Shown in pieces: positions 55,148 through 64,000 of a DNA stretch of 64,000 nt. Origin of the DNA: Vicugna pacos. Its lineage: Eukaryota; Chordata; Mammalia; Artiodactyla; Camelidae. The DNA lies in the NCBI RefSeq assembly GCF_048564905.1, contig NC_132993.1, forward strand, positions 72,509,001 through 72,573,000. The letters are read 5' to 3'. Position 1 is the first letter of the stretch, and each line of letters begins with the position of its first letter. A program made the translations under genes and the position numbers. Under the pieces are notes generated by a model that was not told where the DNA came from, did not search any database, and saw only the letters and a list, made by a program, of their open reading frames with translations.

Positions 55148-58100
55148 CAACCTTATTTTATATTCTGATGGCTTTGCACATGTAAGTTATCCCATTGATA
55201 ACATTTATCAATGGCTCATTATTCTCTCTGATATTAGATCTTGACACTCTTAGCAGGGTTAAGATAAAAAGAGAAAAATAATGTTATTATAAAATGATAC
55301 TGTTAATAAATCAATTTTCTTGGTTGTTTTGATTGATTTGGGCTACAATTCAAATTCCAACTCTTGGAAGCATTTATGAATCAGAAAGTAAAATTTTATT
55401 GGTGTAAATTATCTATAGAAAATTAAAAAATATATCAGGGGTTGATATGGCAAATATAGAACATCTCAGCCATTTATAATTACGTATTGGTGTTTTTAAA
55501 ATGAAACTCCATTTCAAAATTTTGAAAGCTTAATTGGAAACAACACAAAATTCTGTATTTTCATTGTCTCAGGTGGAGGGAATGAACAAGATGGTTTTGT
55601 GATTAAAAGGGTTAAAAATTCTGCATAAGACTTGAAATTTGTGTATTTTTCCTATAAATTATCAAATTCTCCTTTTCAAATGGGCCATGGTGTTTGCCCT
55701 TTTAAATTTATGATGGATGCTATACAATTAACATTATCATGACAACTGAAATGTGAAAGCAATGGGCCTACAAAAAGTAATTGCAATAAAATAATCCTGG
55801 CATTTTTCAAGTCCGAGACTAGAAAGAGTACTAACTTAGCAATTGCTCTTTTTTCTTTTAACCTTTACTTAATATACAAATTTATTTTCACAATTAAATG
55901 ATTTTTTTTTCTTATTTAAGGTCCATATAATTATATTATTCTGGATAAATTTTTGTTTTCCTTTCTCTATGAGAATAAGTTAGAATAGCATCATGAAAAA
56001 TAAATTCAGCAAATATTAATTGACTTATTTATTTTATTTTATATTAGTCACCTTAATTCATGATTGTTGTTACCTATAAAAGTCAATGTTTTATTGAACC
56101 ACCGAATGAGATAAATAGTTATGTGTCAGCTTTAGCATTATTCACTTTCATTCTGTATATGCTTTTGTGGCCTCTCGTAAACAGGTTTTATTAAATGTCT
56201 TTCTGTATTTATGAGTGCATATATTACCATTATTATTGTTGTTTCTATTATTTTGTTCAGTACCTTTATCTTGCAGAGCATACTGGGATTTTGCTCTTCA
56301 GCTTTACTTTCCCTAAATAATTGTTGGTATTTTATGCCTTTCTCTTTAAAGTCTAAAAATAATTCAAATTACCAATTAGAATTTGAACTAAGAGAATTGA
56401 ATGACTCCAGATTTTTTTTCCTTTTTTTTTCTACTTTTTCATAACAGCAATAATAATCATGCTATAATTTTAAGAGTTTATGTATATATTTCTGGACAAA
56501 GATCATGAGGCAGATTCTGACTTCATCAAGATTTTAATTATTTAGTTTCTCTGATCAGATTTGATGACATGATATAATTTCTAGTCTATATTCAGTAAAG
56601 TTATGTACTGTGAGTAGAAGAGTAATAGGAAGCATAGGGAGCAGCAGGATGCTCTGGAAATCAGCAATAGTGAAAGTCAGCATGGAAACATCTCTGAGCC
56701 TGGGGGTAGGCCTTCAGGGCTCCAACTTCAGCTTTATAATTATCTATTAACTATCTAGTAAACATGATCCACTATGGAGCTAATTTGAATAAACATTCTA
56801 ATCATGTATTTTTTTATGTGATTGCTGTGACCAAGATTTGAAACAATGTTTTTTTAAAGCTTTGTTAAAGCAAAAGAACTTTGCCCTACCTTTGTATTGT
56901 TAATATAACCTATATTACTAAACAGAATGAAAAAGCAAGGTAACCTAGAAATAAGAATAGCAAAATACATCCAATAAGGGAAACTGCCTTATACAGGAAA
57001 AAAACGACTCACTTGCTTATGAGAACTAAGTATCCTTGACATTATTAGGATACAAATCAAAATAATGATGGCTATGGGCCATTTTTAGCACAAGTATAGC
57101 TGTTAGTTAAGAATACTTTTCCTCCCCTATTAAATAAATAATAGTCCTGATAAACTGATCTTTACAAAAACCATTGCACTAGGGAGATTTAGCTGCATTG
57201 ACAGGAAAGACTTTCCATGACAAAGTGTAAAGGCAAATTTCAAAAGATGTTAGTGATTCCAGGAAGTTAACATGGACTTTATGCTTTCCACAACTATGAC
57301 ATATGCTTCATGGTAGTTTAGTCATCCTTTCAAATTTCTGTGAAAAACTACCAGATATTGCTTGCAACCTCTACGATTTCAAACAGGTCTGAAGGTAGAA
57401 TTCACGAGGTTTTCTATTGTATTTTATGTAGACAAATGTACAGATTTTAGGCACTTAAAAAAAAGTCGGCTTGCTTGTTGGTAGCAGTTCTCAAGCTCAT
57501 AACCATTTTCCAGACCGTAAGGTTTTTGATGCCCTCTTTTCGGAGCTTCCAATCAAAACATGTTATATTCTTAAACGTTAATATGTGTTTTTAAATTTAA
57601 AAAGGGAGAACCTAAACTTCCAAAAAAAAAAATCACATACACATGGGATTAATGGACAAAACAGAAATTTAAAGAGTATTCAACTGACAGCACCAGCATA
57701 ATAGCACTAGTGGGCTGTATTAAGGCAATTTCTCTGCACTAATGAGTAGCTACCATTTCATGGGTGGAATATCTGTTATAAGCTTTGGGACCTTTGGGTG
57801 GGTAGTAACACTGATTGATTTACCAATTCTCATTCTCTGCATGTTGCTAGAAACTGCTTTCTTGTTCTCCATTCCAGTAAACACTTAATATTAAGAATTA
57901 TAGTGTTTTATTGTCGAAATAAGGGGAAACTGGCCTTGGGCCACATTTGTAAATCTACATTCAAGTACACCATCAATCAAATCTTACCCGAATGCCAGTG
58001 TGCAGCTGGGTAGTACAGATGTTGAGTACAGTAACTCATCTTCTTTCCACAAAAATAGATCTAGGGAAAAAATTTAAAACAAAAGAAATTAATTTAATAT

Positions 58101-58728
58101 TACGACTCTTTCTACCAACTAAAAATTCTTGTTGTTGACTTATATATATGAGTCTGTACTATTTACAGATTGACTGTATAAGTATATTCAGAGTTCTGTT
58201 TTTCTACATGTTTCCATTTCATTACTTTTTCATTTATTCTAGATATTCACATGACTAACCATGGAAGAGCTGTTACTTTGAAACTACCGTACAGTACAAC
58301 ATTGCCTTTTAGTTTGTTGAATGTTTTTTGCTTGAATGGGTTAGAATATTTAGAGCACTGGTTTTAATGTATTAGCTTGACATGAAGTGACACTAAAATG
58401 ATATCCCCAAGGCCTTATGTTCACTCACCCAAGTTAAATAAAGTCCTTGTTCTTAAAATCAAGAAAATGTACATATCTACAATATTCTCTGAAGCTTACT
58501 TGAAATCATTTAACTACTTTAAATAATACCTATATTCTTTTAGCTTTATTCTATGTTTTTCTATTAATTAACATATGTAAGTATTTTGTAATGCTACCTT
58601 TAGGTTCAGGAAAAAATGGCAAATATTTTCATTGTTCTTTTAAAAATGATTTTTAGTTAAGTATTACATTTTGTACATTAAGTGAACTATATTATAGTTT
58701 ACATTTGCCTAGAAGTCTTGCTTAAGCA

Positions 58729-58788
58729 TTATATAGGATACTCATGCAAGTATCTATGCAAGTCTCTTATATAGGATACTTACGCAAG
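58729..58788. repeat. 38-bp-period two-copy duplication
   Basis: TTATATAGGATACTCATGCAAG (58729-58750) recurs as a near copy with two differences at 58767-58788. The spacer also holds a partial 'TATGCAAGT'. A small local duplication. Confidence 0.85.
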
Positions 58789-59439
58789 GATACTCGACTA
58801 AGAGTACATATATTTATAATCCTGTATGTACAAATACTGAAAATGGATGCATACAGTAAAATATTTTCTGTTTAACTAGATAATTAACAAATCACATATA
58901 GACATACTTGTTCTAAAAGAAATTATTTCCCCAGATTAAAAAAAGTGAAAAAAACCCACATGGTATTCATATAAAAGATTTCATGGTAAATATTTCACAA
59001 AAATAACTTCTATTTTAACTTCCTACCATTTCTAGTCACCAGCGCAATTCTTTTGATGGCTGAGGATTACATCACTTCTTACAATGGCCTGGCAAATTAT
59101 GCATAGACTTTTAGAAGATAGTAAAACGAGTTAAGAAAAAAAAAGAAAGTATCATTCTTAGTAGTGCTTTTAAATTTAATGCCCTTCACTATGGATACTT
59201 AGAGACTAGAGAGTTTACTGTAAAGAATACAAATATAATAAATATGTATTGATTTGTTTAAAAGAAGTGACTGTTCAGATACAGTCTTCTACCTACTTGG
59301 GTCTACCCAAATTTCACTCATACTTTTTTTTTCATATTTTGTTTTAAATGAAGCAACACTGCTGGCAAGTCCTGTGTTTAATTTCCTAATGTGTACAAAA
59401 GCCTGCTATTTGAGTGGCACATTCACCAGCCAGAAGCTG

Positions 59440-59690
59440 GCTCTGAACATGCCAGATATATTGGCACAAGCAGGGCTCAGGTGCCATCGGAAGTCTCTGC
59501 CAGCGGGTCAGAAGCCAGCTCAGAGCTGGAATTAGAGCCAGGAATCACACTGGAGTCATCAAGCACTACGAGCAATCTTCGTGGCAGAATCAGGTTTCAG
59601 ACCAGGAATCATAGTCAATGGCCTGTCACAGGTGTGCGTGATAGGCATGCGTGCATGGCAGGTGGACAGAAACATAAAGCAAGCGGTTAG
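59440..59690 (+). other. GC-richer, CpG-bearing, stop-poor patch
   Basis: Within AT-rich surroundings, about 250 bases are GC-rich and keep several CpGs (in ATCGGAAG, CAGCGGG, CTACGAGC, CTTCGTGG, GTGCGTG, ATGCGTG, AGCGG). All three + frames stay open over much of it, giving open stretches of about 92 to 99 codons, none with a recognisable domain. A short imperfect internal repeat is present ('GCCAGGAATCACACTGGAGT' and 'ACCAGGAATCATAGTCAATG'). It could be a diverged repeat, a small regulatory island or a fragment of an unrecognised element. The GC content alone explains the scarcity of stops. Confidence 0.45.
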
Positions 59691-60465
59691 TAGTCAATCA
59701 ATGTTGATCTCTTGTACTTTCTGTACTTTCTGTATTTTTTATCTAAATACTGACCAATCATGCAAGGTGAAATATGGAATCATAAGAGTCTGTGAACTGC
59801 CTACAATTGAAAAAATGATACACAATAACAAAAATTGCTTCCAGGTTAAGAAAAAATAGAGACATTTTTATAATACCCCAGCTTACTTCTGATTTTCTGT
59901 GCACTCTGATTTTACACATTAAACTGCTATCTTCAAGTTTTTATTTCTATTCTTTCCTGGCACTTTAAATGTTGTCTTATAATTTCACTCACAGCTATTG
60001 TGTTAGATAGATTAAAGAATTACCAGTCATACAGTTTCTCTCTTTTCATTATAGGTTTGATTTTTAGAATATTCTAATGTATGTGTTAATTTTTAAAATG
60101 CTTTATTTTAACTTGAGTATTAAAACTACATTAAAAAGTTAAAATGGAAGTCCAGACCCTAAAGCCAGTTTATAATTGTACTTGTACATTAATACCCGAA
60201 GTGTTTACATTTCATCACATCAAATGATTATCTTTTAAAGACTCCATTGTACTAACGATATACTAGAAACTCACTATGGCAATAATGTGGAAAACGCAAT
60301 TTTATAGTACAACTTCAGAAACAGTTTTCAGAAGAAAGCTTTTTTCCATGTCAGTAACCAAATTCACTTGAAAAGGATTTAAGACGAAACTCACTACACC
60401 TCAAATTTCATTTCTTAGGGTATAGTTTATATTAAAGTTCAACTTTCATACTGTAACATTCTTCT

Positions 60466-60548
60466 GGGGGTCTAGCTCAGTGGTAGAGTGCATGCTCAGC
60501 ATGCACAAGATACCAGGTTCAATCCCCAGTACCTCCATTTAAAAAAAA
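60466..60548 (+). mobile_element. Camelid tRNA-Ala-derived SINE, tRNA head plus poly(A)
   Basis: The first 72 bases (60466-60537) align end to end with tRNA-Ala: 5' GGGGGTC, D arm GCTC-AGTGGTA-GAGT, anticodon loop TCAGCAT (anticodon AGC), T arm with GGTTCAATCC, and 3' TACCTCCA. A short A run follows. A 7-bp target duplication TTCTTCT flanks it (60459-60465 and 60550-60556), proving insertion by retrotransposition. Mismatches in the anticodon and T stems are CpG-to-CpA/TpG pairs, the signature of methylation decay, so it is not a working tRNA gene. It lacks the longer body of the copy at 49.9 kb. Confidence 0.92.
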
Positions 60549-60599
60549 TTTCTTCTAACAACGATATAGTTTTTTTTTAACTATGAAACAAATCCTTTC

Positions 60600-60960
60600 G
60601 TTCTTTTTTAATTTTTAATTTTTATACAGCTTTAAAGGTCACTTTCCATTTACAGTTATTACAACATATTGGGTATATTCCCTGAGTTGTACAATACATC
60701 CTTGAGCCTATCTTACACCCAATAGTCTGTACCTCCCACTCCTGTAATGCCTATATTACCCCTCCCCCAACCCAACTGGTGAGCCACTAGTTTGTTGTCT
60801 GCATCTGTGAGTCTGCTTCCTTTTTGTTATATTCATTAGTTTGATGCATTTTTTAGATTCACGTATAAGTGATATCATACGATATTTGTCTATCTGTACT
60901 AGGAATGTATGAGGTCATATTTGTCTTTCTGTACTATACTGTGATACTAACAATTTCATT
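60600..60960 (-). mobile_element. L1 3' region, inverted, 5'-truncated
   Basis: The + strand reads 'TTTATACAGCTTTAAAGGTC', 'CATTTACAGTTATTACAACA', 'CCCTGAGTTGTACAATACAT', 'CTTACACCCAATAGTCTGTA', 'CTGGTGAGCCACTAGTTTGT' and 'TCACGTATAAGTGATATCAT', the antisense of a lineage-type L1 3' UTR. A local partial duplication of the 'TTTGTCTATCTGTACTA' stretch lies at the right end (60885-60945). The SINE at 60466 was inserted just beside its A-rich end. Confidence 0.85.
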
Positions 60961-60964
60961 TTTT

Positions 60965-61635
60965 AATCTGAAATACCTAGTGTGCAGAGTTACTGGGTAG
61001 CTTTTTCACATCATTCTCTGTAGTGATTCTTAAATAGACCTGAGCAACACATAACAGAATAAGATCACCTGTGCAAAGCACATTTATATCTAAAAAGAGA
61101 GAGATCTAAATTATCTCAAACTGAGGAGAGCTCTAAGTAAAAAATCTAAAAATAAAACTGACTATGAGATAATGGAGCTTCATCTTATAAAAAACGAGTA
61201 TATCTAAAAAATTACCTATTTTCATAATAAAATGTAAATATGTGTTCCTCAGCAAAAGGTATAAAATTATATTTAAGTGTCTGTTATAATTTTCTAATAA
61301 AATCCAAGTAAAATTAACAATACTCAATAGTTGTAAAACATCTGGATTTATTTGAACATTTGCTTCAAAAGGTGGTCAAAAGGAAAAATAAGCACTGTAT
61401 AATAAAACAAGTATCAAAAATTCTCCATTTTAACAGGCTACAATTCAGTTTTCTTTTGTATTCTGACCATTATCTATCACTTTGTGAAAACTACAAGTAT
61501 TTGGTTTTTTGAATGGGAATGAAAAGGTGATAAAGACACACAAGCTGGAATTGACAAAAAAAAAAAAAAGAAAAAGTGATCATAACAAATAAATTGAGGC
61601 AAGGGAACAAAGACATATACGTATGCATGCATTTT
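60965..61635. other. AT-rich non-coding interval
   Basis: No gene and no repeat that I can name. An A run of about 14 lies at 61556-61569. Confidence 0.5.
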
Positions 61636-61639
61636 ATTT

Positions 61640-61850
61640 CAGGCAATCTACTAAGAATTTTTCCAAAAGTTATTTTGCCTCTTTTAATGCTTACTACAGT
61701 CTTACACAATAAGCATAGTTTTCTCCATTTTACAGGTGAATTGAGGCTTTGGGAATAGAGAATCTGAGGTCAGAGTACTAGTAACAGACAAAAGCACAAT
61801 TTAATTCTAAATTCAGTTGTGTTTAAAGACTTTGTTCTTTTCTTTTTATA
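61640..61850 (+). repeat. MIR SINE remnant
   Basis: 'TTTAATGCTTACTACAGTCT', 'TTTTCTCCATTTTACAGGTG', 'AATTGAGGCTTTGGGAATAG' and 'GAATCTGAGGTCAGAGTACT' track the MIR sequence over most of its length. Ancient and inactive. Confidence 0.8.
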
Positions 61851-61854
61851 GCTC

Positions 61855-62370
61855 AAAATGTTCTGTAATAACAAATTTTTGCATATTAAGCTTGATCAAT
61901 CAACAGTATTTATTAATGCCACTAGTTTCCTGTGTGGTGACTGCATCACTCCGTTTCAACAGTCCAAGCTGCTGTAGTTGCAATTTCTGATCTGGCTGTG
62001 CACAGACCCTAACGGACTAGAGTGGAAAAGGAGATCTATGTCTGGCAAAGGGCTCACTCAACTAAGATTAATGGCCTATTGCACCAATTCTAACATGCCA
62101 ATCAGAAGCCAATGATTGCTGCTAAACTCTTTTGCCCTTTGACATTCCTCTCAGACTCCCTGGTCAAATTACCAGGGAAATCAGTGATGGTCTTTCTCTT
62201 TCTCTCACAAATTGTAGCTGTTCTAAACCCTCAGATTTCCATTAACTGTGAAGTTCCGGTTGATGAAAAGAACAATTCCCTACAACAAAAATTCGGAAAC
62301 CACTGACCATGAAATAACACACCATTTGACTTATTTCATTTGCCCAATTCTTCTCCAAGCTTACTGAGTA
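61855..62370. other. Unique-looking non-coding segment
   Basis: No gene and no recognised repeat. 61900-62110 is less AT-rich and even in composition ('GTGACTGCATCACTCCG', 'TCTGATCTGGCTGTGCACAG'). It could be conserved non-coding DNA. A 64-codon open stretch (62112-62306) shows no recognisable family. Confidence 0.4.
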
Positions 62371-62373
62371 TCC

Positions 62374-62530
62374 TCAGTGTCCCTAAAATTTAGCCTGTGG
62401 ACCTACATCACAACTACCTGGGGTACACATTCAAATGCAGATTCCTTGAGTGCCTCCAGACCTAATGTATTATAATCTCTACGTATTGTACCTAGGAATC
62501 TGTTTTTTTTTTAAACACACTTTCTTAAGG
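62374..62530 (+). mobile_element. MER5A-type DNA transposon relic (hAT-Charlie)
   Basis: 'CAGTGTCCCTAAAATTTAGC', 'CATCACAACTACCTGGGGTA', 'CAAATGCAGATTCCTTGAGT', 'CCTCCAGACCTAATGTATTA' and 'CCTAGGAATCTGTTTTTTTT' follow the MER5-type consensus (…catcagcatcacctgggaacttgttagaaatgcagattc…cccagacctactgaatcagaatct…ggaatctg). Its orientation is opposite to the copy at 25.1 kb. Diverged and non-coding. Confidence 0.65.
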
Positions 62531-62534
62531 ATTT

Positions 62535-64000
62535 TTACATATAGTAATATTATATATATATCATAAGTTTATTTACATTCATTAATATTAATATTTCAGA
62601 CAAACCAACAAAATTACAGACTAAACAATCATACAGACCAATAGGCCTCAGGATCTAAAATTAAGATGGGAGACAATACATAGCAAAGGTGACTGGAATT
62701 AGTAGTTATCTTGCACCTTTAGCTAGCTAAGAAATCCTCAGTGAACGGGTTTCTATGAATACAATAGTCAGAAAGTAGTCAATGCCATCATTTTCAGAAA
62801 GACTGTACAGCAAGAATTTAGTGGATAGTTCTATCTCATTTATGTTCTGAGTTTTCAGATTTTTCTTATTTTTATAAATACTATAGATACATATTATTTT
62901 GAATATATACACATTTACATAAATATTACCTACAAGTTTATATGAATGTTATAAATAAAGCGAAACAAGTATCTCAACTGGCCTATTTTGCAACACTCTG
63001 CAATCAGAGTAAGTATTTCAAATAACTAAATGTTTATGAAAGTGTTAGGGTCAAAACTCTTCTGACTATACTAGGAAGGCTTCCCACATTAGAACTAATT
63101 TGTCTTTCTTCTTCAGTGTCAGTCTCTTGCAAATTGCAGTAAGCTGAGTCACTGTAGGTAAAACCACAGGATTCTAAGGTCATGCCACTGTGTATTTATT
63201 TAATCCTTATTTAGTGCTTCAAAACAAAGTTACAAAATTTGGTTGTCAGCATGTGCTTGGAATCTCTAACAGAGGGATTTGTGGAGATGCCTCAATACGA
63301 ATGGCATCAATTTTAACTAGCATTGTGAGTCAGGACAATTTGCAACATAGAAAAATTCCATTTTGCTTTTCCCCTCTCTAATCTGCTATCTGTAAAAAGG
63401 CCTATTTCAATAGGATTTTTTTTTCCTTTACTATAGTTAATGTACTCCCTGAATTCTCTGTCTACTATTATTTAAAACTATGTATTGAGAAAATAAGACT
63501 GCAGTACGTAAAATCAACTAAAGAAGATCTTATGCCTTAGGCATAGTGTTATGCTGTCTTTACTACCACTAGATTATCAAAATTTGTCTTATGTCACAGG
63601 AAGTAATTCTGTCTAACTTTTATTTTATTTAACAATCAAAAACTCTCTCAAGATGATATTATTTGCTTTTTTATTTTCCTATTTTTATTGTATACTAGGT
63701 AAACCTAAACATCCCTAAAATGGTTTATTTAGCATATATCATAAATCTCAAAAGAAGTGATGTGTTTTACAGAAACTAATTAAATGCATTTCTTGGAGAA
63801 GTCACTCCCCCTTAGTCCTTTGTAACTATTCTGTGTAGATATCTATTGAGCTTCATTTACTTATGCCTAAATCTTTAACTTCAGAGATAATTACAAAGAT
63901 AAATACTTATTCAGAATCTATCAGGATGAAAAAAATAATTTAAATCCCTTCATTTATGGTGCATTATTTAAGCACCAATAAGTTACCCATTGAATTTATC
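62535..64000. other. AT-rich non-coding interval to the window end
   Basis: No gene and no repeat that I can name. It contains a small TA-rich stretch near 62550-62562. A 63-codon open stretch at 63190-63381 has no recognisable content. Confidence 0.5.

Larger units (their letters stand above)
53110..60460. other. Seven-kilobase interval with no recognised transposable element
   Basis: No gene, and by eye no L1, L2, MIR, SINE, DNA transposon or LTR in 7.3 kb, in contrast to the rest of the window. It contains T/A runs, a purine-rich tract (53822-53880), a pyrimidine-rich tract (55081-55147), a small 38-bp-period duplication (58729-58788) and a GC-richer patch (59440-59690). Depletion of repeats over such a length can mark conserved regulatory DNA, or may only reflect repeats too old for me to see. 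Confidence 0.45.

Noticed and set aside
59254-59859. Three overlapping 92-99-codon open stretches as a gene
   Set aside because: Three frames open over the same GC-rich patch indicate composition rather than coding. None has a recognisable domain. The DNA patch itself is kept as a finding.
60466-60537. Functional tRNA-Ala (AGC) gene
   Set aside because: All arms can be traced, but the anticodon and T stems have several mismatches from CpG decay, a poly(A) run follows, and a target duplication flanks the unit. It is a SINE copy.
1-64000. CRISPR array, operons, ribosome binding sites, prokaryotic mobile elements
   Set aside because: Nothing of the kind is present. Tandem repeats seen are microsatellites or short duplications, and the sequence is vertebrate.
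1-64000. A previously undescribed gene system
   Set aside because: After reading both strands I find no gene cluster, no repeated coding module and no conserved coding signature. Claiming one would go beyond the sequence.

Overview
The window is nuclear DNA from a placental mammal, most likely a camelid (camel, llama or alpaca group). Two tRNA-Ala-derived SINEs of the camelid type (49886-50020 and 60466-60548) and L1 3' ends of the cetartiodactyl/camelid type (20055-20165, 44386-44575, 60600-60960) support this. The rest fits a mammal: AT-rich sequence, L1, L2 and MIR remnants, MER5A-type DNA transposon relics, and MLT1 and ERV-type solo LTRs.

I found no protein-coding gene, exon, tRNA, rRNA or recognisable ncRNA gene. 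The longest open stretches (about 60 to 142 codons) match no family I recognise and are of the size expected by chance in 64 kb of AT-rich DNA. Several are plainly translations of transposon sequence. The window reads as a gene desert or the inside of a very long intron, and I cannot name the locus.

Layout. 1-11 kb: AT-rich sequence with scattered old L1, L2 and MIR pieces. 11-12.5 kb: an inverted L1 3' region. 15.8-19 kb: a dense cluster with one LTR, two inverted L1 pieces, a complete MLT1 solo LTR bounded by a perfect 5-bp duplication, and an MLT1 fragment. 20-22.5 kb: a young L1 tail, an older L1 5' portion and an L2 relic. 23-27 kb: three different LTRs within 3.8 kb, one with a perfect 4-bp target duplication, plus a MER5A. 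28-34 kb: L2, MIR and other ancient repeats. 34.7-37 kb: an unusual L1 copy in which a 5' region carrying 59-bp tandem units is joined directly to the last part of ORF2. 38.3-40.1 kb: an L2 piece, an ERVL-type LTR and an inverted MLT1. 41.9-47 kb: inverted L1, then a long ancient L1 with a young L1 tail and a (CA)21 microsatellite inside it. 47-53 kb: MIR pieces, microsatellites and one SINE. 53.1-60.5 kb: no transposable element that I can recognise, apart from low-complexity tracts and a small CpG-bearing GC-rich patch. 60.5-64 kb: a SINE, an inverted L1, a MIR and a MER5A-like piece.

There is no gene system to describe and no convincing new biological system. The points most worth checking are the rearranged L1 with 59-bp tandem units, the repeat-poor 7-kb interval with its GC-rich patch, and the LTR cluster. 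Repeat families were assigned by eye from remembered consensus sequences. Class-level calls are firmer than subfamily names, and boundaries are approximate unless a target duplication is given.
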